From contig JACKHM010000007.1 of assembly GCA_020638995.1 (NCBI GenBank), positions 19,738 to 83,737 on the forward strand: 64,000 nucleotides of DNA, written 5' to 3'. Shown here one piece after another: positions 28,438 through 37,683 of this stretch. This DNA comes from Planctomycetaceae bacterium. Its GTDB lineage: Bacteria; Planctomycetota; Planctomycetia; Pirellulales; Pirellulaceae. The notes beneath the pieces were generated by a model. The model was not told the DNA's origin. It searched no databases and saw only the letters and a list, made by a program, of their open reading frames with translations. The stretch's first letter is position 1, and each line of letters opens with the position of its first letter. The position numbers and the translations under genes are program-made.

Positions 28438-29718
28438 TTAGTCGTCGGCGAGGCTGCGCCGCAAAAATGGATATGCTGTAACCAAACTAATGCCCGCGAT
28501 GCATAACAACAACACGCTGCCAGCGACGAAACTATCGCGAAGTACAACTTGGTGTATCAGGCGGCCTTGCTCCATGCTGGCATACTCGCCGAGCCACCAA
28601 ATGATGGGCGGAATCATCAAGTACTGACAGACTTGGATCGTGCTTGTGATGCGTCCGATCACTTCTGGCGAGGCCTCTCGCTGCAACGCCGTATTGGCGA
28701 GAATCCCAACGGTATGCGCACAGGCTCCGAAACAAGCGAGCACGACTGCAGCCGTGGCCAGATTCTCTGTGAAGCTTACAGCAAGGCATGAAATCGCGGC
28801 TCCCACCAACGCGACCGTCGGCAGTGTCGCCCGCAGCTTGAATCGGCGCAAAAACAAGGGCAAGCCAAATCCACATCCCATTGCTCCAAAGCCGTAGGCC
28901 ATATCAAGCACTCCGAAGCCGGCGGACCCAGCCGAGAGTACGTCTTTGCTGAAGCCAACGACCAAGACATTTAACATCTGTGCCGAGATTCGAGGCACAA
29001 TTGCAAAGAGCGCAAACAAGAAGAGCGGCCAGTCGCTGCGAACATGTTGGAGTCCTTCCCAGTAGTCGATCAAAAAGCTGCTCTTCGTGCTCGCGTCACG
29101 AAAGTGCGTTTTGTCTGCAAACCAGCGGGTGATTGTCAACCAACCCAAGACCCCGATTGATAGCGATGCCGCGTCAATGGCAAAGCAGCCGAGCGCGTCT
29201 ATCCAATAGAACAAAATGCCCGCCAGTCCGGCGCCAAGTAAATAACCACCTTGAAACAAGGCCGTATTCAGGCTGTTTGCGTGCAACAGTTCTTCGGTCG
29301 TCAGCGAGTCCTTGAGATAGGCGAGAAGAGCATTCCAGTACACGCCGTGCGCGAGTGAGGACAAAGCACCGTACAGGTACAAATACTCCACTTGGAAATG
29401 CCCTGTCACCATAATCACAGCGACCGCGCTGCTGAGTGTTGCCAAATACGCGCATGTCGCGGCGAGTATCAACCGGCGATTCCAGCGGTCGACCAACACA
29501 CCGGCGAAGGGCATCACGAACAGGGATGGTACCCAATACGCAAGGATCAACCATGCCACCGAGGACGGGGACGAAGTATCGGTGTATAAAATCCAATACG
29601 ACCCGATGAAGTGAAATCCGCCACCCATTGCCACGAGCAGCGAGAAACTCATCAAATACCGATAGCCAGCTCGGCGCAGTGGGTTGGATGGGGCGAGAAA
29701 TCTCGTGACTTCGCTCAT
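28438..29718 (-). CDS. MFS transporter of the EntS-like exporter group
   Basis: 426 residues with about 12 hydrophobic segments. Motif A between segments 2 and 3 is AGVLVDRWNRRLILA, close to the MFS_3/enterobactin-exporter subgroup, as is FQGGYLLGAGLAGILF. It probably exports a small molecule by proton antiport. It is convergent with the polyketide synthase operon, with the HExxH gene between, so export of the polyketide is possible but not shown. Start ATG 29718. Confidence 0.88.
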   Translation of the reverse strand: MSEVTRFLAPSNPLRRAGYRYLMSFSLLVAMGGGFHFIGSYWILYTDTSSPSSVAWLILAYWVPSLFVMPFAGVLVDRWNRRLILAATCAYLATLSSAVAVIMVTGHFQVEYLYLYGALSSLAHGVYWNALLAYLKDSLTTEELLHANSLNTALFQGGYLLGAGLAGILFYWIDALGCFAIDAASLSIGVLGWLTITRWFADKTHFRDASTKSSFLIDYWEGLQHVRSDWPLFLFALFAIVPRISAQMLNVLVVGFSKDVLSAGSAGFGVLDMAYGFGAMGCGFGLPLFLRRFKLRATLPTVALVGAAISCLAVSFTENLATAAVVLACFGACAHTVGILANTALQREASPEVIGRITSTIQVCQYLMIPPIIWWLGEYASMEQGRLIHQVVLRDSFVAGSVLLLCIAGISLVTAYPFLRRSLADD

Positions 29719-29788
29719 CGTACCCCAATTATGATCTCGACGAGCGACGTCAGATACGTCGCGAGTACTCTGAACGGGCGCCGTTCTG

Positions 29789-30139
29789 TCAGACCGAAGA
29801 CGTCACTGCTTTGAGGATTTCTTCGATTTGCTGGTTGAACTGCGAACGCGGCAGAACCCTGTCGCAACCCGCTCGCTCGGCGGCCGACAATAGCGTGGTA
29901 TCGACGTGGGGTCCATAAGCAATGATCTTAGACGCTCCAGCGAACTCGCGCACGTTGCCAATGAGATTCTCGACGTCAAGTGCAGGGAGTCCCAAGTCGA
30001 TGATCACCAACGATATCTCTTCGCTTGCCATGTAGTCATCGGTTGATGCGACGACATCGATCGTCACTCCCAATTTGCGAGCCAAGCTGCACACTCGCGA
30101 CGATAGAAAGAGATCTTTTGTCAGATACAAGACGCTCAT
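29789..30139 (-). CDS. Degenerate response-regulator receiver protein
   Basis: 116 residues forming a stand-alone receiver-like fold. Asp48 in LVIIDLGLPALD aligns with the phospho-acceptor, but the acidic pair normally after beta-1 is replaced (LYLTKD), and the conserved Lys of the KP motif is missing (VLPRSQF). It is therefore probably not phosphorylated in the standard way, or acts as a protein-interaction module. Its start is 15 bases downstream of the P-II gene on the same strand, so the two are likely co-transcribed. Confidence 0.8.
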   Translation of the reverse strand: MSVLYLTKDLFLSSRVCSLARKLGVTIDVVASTDDYMASEEISLVIIDLGLPALDVENLIGNVREFAGASKIIAYGPHVDTTLLSAAERAGCDRVLPRSQFNQQIEEILKAVTSSV

Positions 30140-30154
30140 GAATCTACCTGTGCT

Positions 30155-30502
30155 TTAGACCGCTTCGGGACCAGACTTGCCGGTGCTAATGCGATACGCT
30201 TGATCGACTGGCACTACGAACACTTTCCCATCGCCGATATTGCCGTCAGAGCCTGTTCTCGCCACCGATTCGATAACCTCCAAAGTGCGTTCGAGGAAGT
30301 CGTCGTTAACAACGATTTCGAGTGCCACTTTTCGTAGCAAATTCGTCTTATACTCGATGCCACGATACATCGCGGTCTGCCCGCGTTGACGTCCGTATCC
30401 CAAGGCGTCGCAGACCGTCATCCGCTCGACACCAATTCGCGCGAGCGCCTCCTTAAGCGGGCGCAGCTTTAACGGTTGGATGACGGCGAGAACCAACTTC
30501 AC
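30155..30502 (-). CDS. glnB: P-II family nitrogen regulatory protein
   Basis: 115 residues from GTG 30502 (VKLVLAVIQPLKL), the normal P-II length; a GGAG sits 8 bases upstream, and the longer open frame to 30607 adds residues absent from the family. The T-loop GYGRQRGQ...YRGIEYKTNLL keeps Tyr51, the uridylylation site, at the exact family position. The ATP-binding B and C loops (TGSDGNIGDGKVFVVPV) are intact. P-II proteins sense 2-oxoglutarate and ATP/ADP and regulate nitrogen uptake and assimilation. Neither amtB nor glnA is adjacent; the neighbour is a degenerate receiver. Confidence 0.95.
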   Translation of the reverse strand: MKLVLAVIQPLKLRPLKEALARIGVERMTVCDALGYGRQRGQTAMYRGIEYKTNLLRKVALEIVVNDDFLERTLEVIESVARTGSDGNIGDGKVFVVPVDQAYRISTGKSGPEAV

Positions 30503-30510
30503 GAAACGAT

Positions 30511-30514
30511 CTCC
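30511..30514 (-). promoter_or_regulatory. Ribosome binding site deciding the P-II start
   Basis: GGAG on the minus strand, 8 bases before the GTG at 30502. It supports the GTG start over the upstream start at 30607. Confidence 0.65.
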
Positions 30515-30658
30515 GAGTGACTGCAACCGAAACTGATACGATACTTCACGGCGAGCCAATGGCAAGGGTAATGCCACGAGATCGTCTGACTGCCCAGACA
30601 GCTTCACCGCTCAATAGCGACAGATTTTGTCGGCGACGAACGATTGTTTCGGTTTGAC

Positions 30659-30686
30659 TTGACGTTTTGTGACGTCGAAAGATAAA
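30659..30686 (+). promoter_or_regulatory. Candidate sigma-70 promoter for the nucleotidyltransferase gene
   Basis: TTGACG (30659-30664), 16 bases, GATAAA (30681-30686), in the divergent gap between the P-II gene and the nucleotidyltransferase gene. The boxes fit the consensus moderately; transcription would begin about 20 bases before ATG 30715 or 50 before ATG 30742. Confidence 0.4.
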
Positions 30687-30741
30687 CTTCGAAAATCTAA
30701 GTTGTCTCATATAGATGGTTTTCGAAAGGCGGGTAGCACGG

Positions 30742-31497
30742 ATGTCACATACGCTCGGAGTCGTCGAAGTTCCCACGTTTTCCTACGCGTCGATGGCTCA
30801 CTCGCTAACGACGCGAAAATTTGGAAATAAGCCTTTATTCGAGTGGGTCGCGCGACGAGTAACCGAGGCGATATGCATCGATCAGGTGCTGATCGTTGCC
30901 GATCCGTCCTTCCGCGAAGTGGTCGAGCGTTTGCTCCCGCCGGATGTCGCCGCGTACTTCGGAGCCCAACACGATCCGTTGTCGCGCCTCGCAGCTGCAA
31001 TTCGCAAAGCAGATGCCACGTCAATTGTTCGTGTTCGTGCCGACCGTCCCTTTGTCGATCCATCTTTAATCGATCGTTTGATCTGCGATGCGCATGCTCA
31101 TCCGGGTTGTGACTACGTCGGCTACATGTGCCGCGACGGGGGCTCGTTGTTGCAGTCCCAGTTAGGTATTTTTGCAGAATGGTGCAGCGCTGATGCGATC
31201 TTTCGTTCCGATCGCGCAGCTGCCGATTCACTGGATCGGCAGCATTCCACACGCTATGTCACGTCACATCCCGAGCACTTCCAGCTTAGATTTCTGCCCA
31301 CCCCGATCGAGATCGATCGCGACGACATTCGTTTGGCAATTGATCACGAAGAAGACTGGGAACATGCTCACGTCATCTACGATGCCTTGGGACCCGAGCG
31401 ACTTGATTGGCGTCGAATCGCCGAGTTGCTCGCTGCCCAACCCGAGTTGCGGCGGAAGATGGCATCGCTGAACCGCGCGTGTTCGACCGTCGACTAG
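30742..31497 (+). CDS. SpsF-like cytidylyltransferase (nucleotidyltransferase fold)
   Basis: 251 residues from ATG 30742 (AAGGCGGG upstream); ATG 30715 is possible. The layout is that of CMP-sugar and SpsF-type cytidylyltransferases: RKFGNKPLFEWVARRV near the start, VLIVADPSF, then IVRVRADRPFVDPSLIDRLI, where the Asp of RADRPF binds the metal and nucleotide, and late IRLAIDHEEDWEHAHVIYDAL. The usual N-terminal RLxSxRLPGK loop is degenerate (TFSYASMAHSLTTRKFGNKPL), so catalysis is less certain. Family members activate sugars for surface polysaccharides; no other glycan gene is adjacent. Confidence 0.82.
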   Translation: MSHTLGVVEVPTFSYASMAHSLTTRKFGNKPLFEWVARRVTEAICIDQVLIVADPSFREVVERLLPPDVAAYFGAQHDPLSRLAAAIRKADATSIVRVRADRPFVDPSLIDRLICDAHAHPGCDYVGYMCRDGGSLLQSQLGIFAEWCSADAIFRSDRAAADSLDRQHSTRYVTSHPEHFQLRFLPTPIEIDRDDIRLAIDHEEDWEHAHVIYDALGPERLDWRRIAELLAAQPELRRKMASLNRACSTVD

Positions 31498-31651
31498 GAA
31501 CGTGATGAGGTGGTGGCGATGCTAGCTGGAGCTGGTGTGGAATAATCGATACAACCGCTATCTTCGCTCTAAAGTTCCTCTCTTGAGATGCCGAAGTTCA
31601 TTGCGGCGGACTCGTTCTGTTCGCGCAAGACTCCATGAGAGAGGCGTATTG

Positions 31652-31936
31652 ATGCTCCGCAAGCTCTACTGCACCGGATTATTGTCCTTCGTCGTTTCTT
31701 CGATCGGATGCGCATTGTGTTGCAGCCCTGACGATTGCAACTACGGTACCTACGGCGGAAGATGGCAACGATATGATATGGCCAACGGCCGTGTGAGTTC
31801 GATCTTTGCTGAGGCTGGTTATGATTCGCTGGGCAAAGAAGCGGCGCCCGAGCCCGCAGCTGAACCCGAACTCATTCCCGGTGATGATCAAATTCAACCA
31901 ATCAGTTACGACGACGTCTCGTCTTACATCGAGTAG
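31652..31936 (+). CDS. Small lipoprotein, unknown function
   Basis: 94 residues from ATG 31652, with GAGAGAGG six or so bases upstream; longer frames upstream lack a ribosome site. The N-terminus RKLYCTGLLSFVVSSIGC is a lipoprotein signal with the lipobox Cys near residue 20, followed by CALCC and an acidic, Pro-rich tail. I see no known domain. It may be planctomycete-specific. Confidence 0.65.
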   Translation: MLRKLYCTGLLSFVVSSIGCALCCSPDDCNYGTYGGRWQRYDMANGRVSSIFAEAGYDSLGKEAAPEPAAEPELIPGDDQIQPISYDDVSSYIE

Positions 31937-32100
31937 CAAGTCTGCTTGTCGGCAACGATAGTTTGTCCCCGCCTTGCGTCTTTTGCCTGCCCGCGTTCTC
32001 TTGCGTTTGGTCGGCACACTCTTTTCTTCTGCTCTCGGCTAAGTTACGGTTAGGCTTCTCATTTGCTAGCTTCCGTGCTTCCCTCGTCGAGTAAAACAAC

Positions 32101-33675
32101 ATGCCCAGCAGCGATTCGGCACAACACGACGTGCCAGCCGCCGATGATGTAACTCTCACCGAGACACCTCCAACCGCGATCGGCGGCATCCTCCGTCGGC
32201 TCGGTCCCGGCCTTATTGTCGCGGGATCGATTGTCGGGTCCGGAGAATTGATCGCCACGACAAAGACGGGTGCCGAAGCTGGTTTCTGGCTTCTATGGCT
32301 CATTTTGATTGGATGCGTCATCAAGGTTTTCTGCCAAGTGGAGTTTGGTCGCTACTCGATCGTCACCGGCAATTCGACGATGACCGGGTTGGCTGAGGTC
32401 CCCGGTCCCGGTATTCCTGGACGCGGAAACTGGCTGGTTTGGTATTGGTTTTTGATGTGGTTCGCCAGCATCGGACAGTTGGGCGGCATCGTGGGTGGCG
32501 TTGGTCAGGCTTTGTCGATCAGCATTCCTCTTACGCAACAGGGGCGAGATTTTAACGAGTATGTTGATCGAACGACCGAACTCAAGGTTAACCGCGCGGA
32601 ACTCGCTTTGATTGAGAATCGTCCGTCCGGAGGCGATGAAGGTCGCATCAACGAATTGCATACCACCATCGCACGGTTGACCGAAGAACTCGCTGGCGTA
32701 GAGGAGGTGACATCGTCGTACGACGATCGTATTTGGGCGACAATTATTGCGGTTGCGACGGCGGTGATATTGGTCTTGGGGCACTATGGTTTCATCCAGA
32801 GCTTTTCAACGGTCATGGTATGCGGTTTTACGCTGGTGACGGTCGTCAATCTCGCGTTTCTGCAAGCAAACGCTTCCTGGGCGGTCACGCTGCAGGATAT
32901 TGTCAACGGCATGAGCTTTCGGTTGCCTCCGAACTCAACAACGGCAGTCGCGACAGCACTCGCCACCTTTGGCATCATCGGCGTCGGCGCCTCGGAACTC
33001 GTTACCTACCCTTACTGGTGCCTGGAAAAGGGGTATGCCCGTTTCACTGGGCCGCGAGATGAATCGCAGCAGTGGGCCGATCGTGCGAGTGGCTGGATGC
33101 GAGTGATGCGATGGGACGCGTGGTGTTCGATGGTCGTCTATACCTTCGCCACGATCGCCTTTTATTTGCTCGGCGCAGCGATACTTGGACGGACGCAGTT
33201 GAATCCCGAAAAGAGCGAGATGATTCGGACGCTGGCTGTCATGTACGAGCCGGTGTTTACTGAATCGGCCAGTCTCTTGTTCCTGTTCGGCGCCTTCGCG
33301 GTGTTGTACTCAACCTACTTCGTCGCCAACGCCAGTCATGCCCGCGTGTTCTCCGACACGCTTGGCGTACTGGGGGTCGCATCGAAGGACTCGGCGGCGA
33401 TTCGACGACGTGTACGAATTCTTAGCGGATTTTTCCCGTTACTTTGTGTCGCGATGTACCTGTATTTTCCGAATCCCGCCAAGCTTGTGCTGATCAGCGG
33501 CGTCATGCAAGGTATCATGTTGCCAATGTTAGCGGGTGCGGGCCTTTTTTTCCGCTACAAACGATGCGACGCCAGGATCACACCCGGGAAAGTCTGGGAT
33601 ACTTTCCTTTGGGTCTCCGCCATCGGAATGCTGGTGACGGGACTGTGGACGGTGTGGTCGACCGTAGCCAGCTAA
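32101..33675 (+). CDS. Divergent Nramp-family transporter
   Basis: 524 residues, about 11 membrane segments. TM1 begins LGPGLIVAGSIVGSGELIATTKTGAEAG, clearly Nramp-like, but the metal-binding DPGN of classic Mn/Fe transporters reads G46-S-G-E49. The TM6 Met-Pro-His motif is likewise not found; GVGASELVTYPYW lies there. A charged coiled-coil insert (about 148-203) separates the early and middle membrane segments. These changes suggest a different substrate from Mn2+ or Fe2+. The gene stands alone, convergent with the propeller/cytochrome gene (33 bases between stops). Confidence 0.85.
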   Translation: MPSSDSAQHDVPAADDVTLTETPPTAIGGILRRLGPGLIVAGSIVGSGELIATTKTGAEAGFWLLWLILIGCVIKVFCQVEFGRYSIVTGNSTMTGLAEVPGPGIPGRGNWLVWYWFLMWFASIGQLGGIVGGVGQALSISIPLTQQGRDFNEYVDRTTELKVNRAELALIENRPSGGDEGRINELHTTIARLTEELAGVEEVTSSYDDRIWATIIAVATAVILVLGHYGFIQSFSTVMVCGFTLVTVVNLAFLQANASWAVTLQDIVNGMSFRLPPNSTTAVATALATFGIIGVGASELVTYPYWCLEKGYARFTGPRDESQQWADRASGWMRVMRWDAWCSMVVYTFATIAFYLLGAAILGRTQLNPEKSEMIRTLAVMYEPVFTESASLLFLFGAFAVLYSTYFVANASHARVFSDTLGVLGVASKDSAAIRRRVRILSGFFPLLCVAMYLYFPNPAKLVLISGVMQGIMLPMLAGAGLFFRYKRCDARITPGKVWDTFLWVSAIGMLVTGLWTVWSTVAS

Positions 33676-33708
33676 CCGCTGCCTATAAATCGCCTGGAGT
33701 TCGATGTT

Positions 33709-36675
33709 TTATTCCAGACTCGCGAGAAACGCTAATAGGTCGCGAACCTGTTCCGCAGTCATCTCCTGCAGTTGCAACTCGGGCATTAAGGACTCCTGCT
33801 GAGGAGTTGTGAATTCGACTTCGTTCATGGCAACCGATACTTCTCTTGCTTGTGCGTCTTTCAGACGAATCATTTCCTCCGATCGTTCGATCAACACGCC
33901 CGTCAGCACTTGTCCATCAACCGTTTCAACGAGATGGGAGACGTATTTGGGATCGATCTTCTTCGAAGGCTCCAGGATGGCCTCCAACAATTCCGCTTTG
34001 TTCAAGCGTTTTCCAATCCCCGTCAGGTCAGGTCCGACGGCACGCCCCTGATCAAGAATGCGATGGCAATTCTTGCATTGCACACCGTCCGCGTTGAAGA
34101 ACAATTCGCGCCCGAGATGAGCGTTGCCTTCAATTTGTAAGATTGCGACGGGATCGATCGACGCCCCCAATCTCCGCGTCCGTCGTTCGGCCGGTAGAAA
34201 CCGTTCAAACAGATCGCGGACCTGGATGTCGGTATGTTCCGTGGCGAGTGCGATCGCTTGCTTCGTCTGGGCCACAGTCAAAGCCCGCGAATCGATCGCG
34301 TCTAGCAAACGCAAGGCACCGCTGGTCGTTGAAAGAGCTTCCAGCGTGCCTTTTTCGTTTTTTACTTGTCTCGCAATTTCCTCGCGTTGCTCGTCAAGCG
34401 ACGTGGAGACTGCCGACTCTGGCACTCCTGTGGGTAGCGACGCGATCCATTCGCGCAACATCAACACTCCATCGACGTCAACTTCCGATGAGCCAATATA
34501 GGGCATACGTCCACGTCCCAGTTTTGACATTCGATAAAGTAACACGCTCCGAAAAGGATCGCCTGCCGCCAGGACGTCAGCACGATGAATCCCAAATGTT
34601 CCTTGAGTCGGACGTGCTTTTAATAAGTTCGTTTTCGCGAGCGACAAGTCGTGCTGCACATCCATCGCCGCGGTTCCGCCACCACCCCGTTGATGGCATT
34701 GAGCACAATTGACGTGCAGATATGCTCGCGCGCGAGCCTCGAGGGGCGCGCTTTCATCATGTGGATTTGCCATGCGTTCATTGCTATTTGTGGCTATCGC
34801 AGTGAATAGCCCGAGGCGTTGAAGAGTCGTCAATTGGTTTGACGCGACCGCTCCATCTTGAAAATCTCGATCGAGTTGCGAAGGTACAAACCCGTAGATC
34901 GACCCGCCCCGGGACGTGTGGCACAACATGCACTCGGTGCTGCTGGCAAAGTGCCATGTCTGCTCCCGGCTACCGCCTTCCGACTCGGAGTCAAAGATCT
35001 CGAAGCTGCGGTCGAATGCTCGATCTGCGTTCAACTCAGCGTCCGTCTGCTCGTCGTTCCACACATAGGTATACCCTCTCCATATGTCGACGTCGTAGTG
35101 CAGAATCTGTGTCTCAAGCCGTCTCAAACTGCTGGCGTTGCCGCGTTCCATTTCGAGCGAAATCGTTTTCACAAGAACGGCGTCGGTGGGATAGCACCAG
35201 TTGCCCTTGATGACTCCATTTTGCGTGTCGTTTCTATCGTATATTCCGAGGCTGGTCAGGCCGGGCAGTGCGATATAGCGTGACGCCACGGCTCCATCCA
35301 TCCACGGTTCGGCGTTGATGCTGTAAGGCACGACACCTGGGGCCATCGAATGTTCCTTGACGGAATCGAAGAGCCCCGTTTCGCTCAGCTTCGTTGGAAA
35401 AGTTGAGTTGGCTGCAGCAGCGTCATTTTCGATCAGACGATGGATCGTCCCATCGTATCCGACAACATACAGTTCTCCCGCACTGTCGACGCCGAAGCAA
35501 ATGATCGCTAACGGCGTGTCGACAATCTCCTCAAGCGACACAACGCGATCACCGTTATGGTGTAACGCCCACATTTTGCCAGTGACGTAGTCGCCGTAGA
35601 TGTATCGACCTTTGAGTCGCGGCAGGCGCTGGCCTCTGTACACGTAACCGCCCGTCACGGAACGCGATTCGATATGTGAGTGAACCGCGGTTGGCTCAAC
35701 AATGGGTGACGGGCCACGTGGGCGTTCGCCGTGTACGGGCTGAGGCCCTTCGACGAGGCTCCAGCCATAATTCGCGCCGCGTTCGATGCGATACACCATC
35801 TCCCATAGTTCCCACCCAACATCACCGACCCACAAATCGCCATTCTCCGAGTCGAAACTCATACGCCATGGATTTCGATGACCGTACGACCAAATCTCGC
35901 CGCGTGCGTCTTCCAGGTTGACAAAGGGATTGTCGGAAGGAACCGCGTAAGCTCGTCCTTCTTCGGCGTTATCCACATCGATCCGCAAGATACACGCCAA
36001 CAAATTCGTAACGTCTTGCCCGGACATGAGCGGATCGGGAGGAAAAGCGGGGCCCGCATCGCCAGTTGAGATGTACAAGTAGCCGTCGGGACCAAACTTC
36101 AAACACCCCCCGTTATGCCCGCCCGACCTCCAACTGAGTATGAGCCGTTCACTTTCGGGGTCAATCGTCGGCGGCTCTGTGGGCAAAACTGTGAAGCGTG
36201 AAACTCGCGTACCATCTTCGATGTTTTCACCAACCGTGTAGCAGATGTAGCAGAATCGGTTCTCAGCGAACTTCGGGTGGAATGTCATGCCATAAGCTCG
36301 GTCCATCTGCGGTATCGATGCACGCAGGTCCACGAGCAAGTCTGGCGCACGCGCGGCCTGATCATCGGGGAACGAATAGATTTTTCCGTGTAGTTCGACG
36401 ACGAACAGTCGGTCCGTTCCCGGCGCGTTTGTCAAAACGACCGGGTTCGTGAATTGCAAGTTTGGGAACTGCCGCTCTGTTCGATAGGGCGAAGGCGGAT
36501 TCGGCGAACCGGTGATTCGCGAAGTTGTCCAGGGAACGCGTGTCGCGGGCGCTATCGTCTCGGCTCCATTTGTCTGTGTCAAAGGCAATGAAAGCCCGGC
36601 GAGAAGCGTATAACAGACCGTCGACGTGAGGTAAAAAGCAAATTCTCCTCGACAGCGAGTTGCGTAATTATCCAT
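33709..36675 (-). CDS. Secreted PQQ-type sugar-dehydrogenase propeller fused to three c-type heme sites
   Basis: 988 residues from ATG 36675 (open upstream to 36774, but this start gives a signal peptide near residues 10-35). Residues about 60-440 form a glucose/sorbosone dehydrogenase beta-propeller (GRLYGMTFHPKF-like RAYGMTFHPKFAE, GHNGGCLKFGPDGYLYIS, GHRNPWRMSFD, ANYGWSLVEG). CxxCH heme sites follow: CMLCH (about 579), CAQCH (about 655) and, in the PVC-type C-terminal module, CKNCH (about 865; then GPDLTGIGKRL). This is a typical planctomycete fusion feeding electrons from an extracytoplasmic oxidation to c-type hemes. The substrate is unknown. Confidence 0.92.
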   Translation of the reverse strand: MDNYATRCRGEFAFYLTSTVCYTLLAGLSLPLTQTNGAETIAPATRVPWTTSRITGSPNPPSPYRTERQFPNLQFTNPVVLTNAPGTDRLFVVELHGKIYSFPDDQAARAPDLLVDLRASIPQMDRAYGMTFHPKFAENRFCYICYTVGENIEDGTRVSRFTVLPTEPPTIDPESERLILSWRSGGHNGGCLKFGPDGYLYISTGDAGPAFPPDPLMSGQDVTNLLACILRIDVDNAEEGRAYAVPSDNPFVNLEDARGEIWSYGHRNPWRMSFDSENGDLWVGDVGWELWEMVYRIERGANYGWSLVEGPQPVHGERPRGPSPIVEPTAVHSHIESRSVTGGYVYRGQRLPRLKGRYIYGDYVTGKMWALHHNGDRVVSLEEIVDTPLAIICFGVDSAGELYVVGYDGTIHRLIENDAAAANSTFPTKLSETGLFDSVKEHSMAPGVVPYSINAEPWMDGAVASRYIALPGLTSLGIYDRNDTQNGVIKGNWCYPTDAVLVKTISLEMERGNASSLRRLETQILHYDVDIWRGYTYVWNDEQTDAELNADRAFDRSFEIFDSESEGGSREQTWHFASSTECMLCHTSRGGSIYGFVPSQLDRDFQDGAVASNQLTTLQRLGLFTAIATNSNERMANPHDESAPLEARARAYLHVNCAQCHQRGGGGTAAMDVQHDLSLAKTNLLKARPTQGTFGIHRADVLAAGDPFRSVLLYRMSKLGRGRMPYIGSSEVDVDGVLMLREWIASLPTGVPESAVSTSLDEQREEIARQVKNEKGTLEALSTTSGALRLLDAIDSRALTVAQTKQAIALATEHTDIQVRDLFERFLPAERRTRRLGASIDPVAILQIEGNAHLGRELFFNADGVQCKNCHRILDQGRAVGPDLTGIGKRLNKAELLEAILEPSKKIDPKYVSHLVETVDGQVLTGVLIERSEEMIRLKDAQAREVSVAMNEVEFTTPQQESLMPELQLQEMTAEQVRDLLAFLASLE

Positions 36676-36801
36676 GATGTCCCACGTGGTGGAAAAAGAT
36701 GTGCTGCGGTCGGTGCTGAAACGCGTGCAGCCACGATTATTGGTGGCGCAACGACGGATTACAAGCAACATCACGTCATCTTGATGGAATGATCATCGTC
36801 G

Positions 36802-37635
36802 CTAGAGAGAGGCCTTGGCGACGGGGAACAATCGCTGCTTTGCCTCGTCGCTCAAGCTGGTCGCATACTCGCTGATCTCGTAGGCTTCGGCAAACTCAAT
36901 CGCACTGCCCAACTGCTCTCCGTAGACATCCACCAATTGCGAGCGAAATCTGTCCGCCACAGCTCTCGCACGTTTTGCGAACCAGCCTGCCAGCCACTCC
37001 CTTTTGCCTTCATCATCGGCAGGCACTTGATCGATGACGCCACCGTTGTAGGGCAGCCACTCATAGACCTGGGAGCGGTGGCAATCCAGCATCGCGACGA
37101 TACGTTCCATGTACGCGGTCGTGTCGACCACCACATCGGGGCTGAGCGGATTCGGCTTAGTGAACAAGTCGGGCATATAGGCGACAACAGGATCTTTACG
37201 CAGCGACTTAGTGTCCGACGCAACGAGCGGAACGGTTACCAAGTAAGAAGCATCTTGCACTAACTGGCCAACGGCACGGTGATCGGGATGATAGTCGTTC
37301 AGCCTGTGCGTTAACACGAGATCCGGGGCGTAATTGCGGATTTCACGAATGATCCGGTGGCGAACTTCGAGTGTGGGCTGCAAGCCTCCGTCTGGGTACT
37401 CCCATACTTCGTATTCGGCGCCAATCATTTGACCAACCGCCGCTGCTTCCGACGCGCGGATGTTGATCAGTTCTTCTGCGGTTCGTTCATGATGACCGGC
37501 GGCTCCATTCGTCACTGAGACGATCTTCACAGCATAGCCCCGCTCGCGATAGATCGAGATCAGCCCTCCAGCGTGGAACTCGGCATCGTCCGGATGAGCG
37601 CCGAGGACGAGCATGCGAGGAGAGTCGATTGTCAT
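36802..37635 (-). CDS. PIG-L/LmbE-family deacetylase
   Basis: 277 residues. The zinc site is visible as H14-P-D-D17 in LGAHPDDAE and H116-P-D-H119 in NDYHPDHRAVG, the fingerprint of N-acetylglucosaminyl-type deacetylases such as MshB and BshB. There is no signal peptide. It removes acetyl groups from an N-acetyl sugar; in planctomycetes the family is expanded and the substrate is not known. It lies upstream of the propeller/cytochrome gene on the same strand, 127 bases before its start. Confidence 0.92.
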   Translation of the reverse strand: MTIDSPRMLVLGAHPDDAEFHAGGLISIYRERGYAVKIVSVTNGAAGHHERTAEELINIRASEAAAVGQMIGAEYEVWEYPDGGLQPTLEVRHRIIREIRNYAPDLVLTHRLNDYHPDHRAVGQLVQDASYLVTVPLVASDTKSLRKDPVVAYMPDLFTKPNPLSPDVVVDTTAYMERIVAMLDCHRSQVYEWLPYNGGVIDQVPADDEGKREWLAGWFAKRARAVADRFRSQLVDVYGEQLGSAIEFAEAYEISEYATSLSDEAKQRLFPVAKASL

Positions 37636-37683
37636 ACCTGTATTCCCTGTTTCAAATGAATGTGCGTTCGAGTTGAATCTTGT

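Noticed and set aside
28325..28547. Longer N-terminus for the HExxH protein
   Set aside because: The added residues would precede the signal peptide and overlap the MFS gene; the start at 28325 is better.
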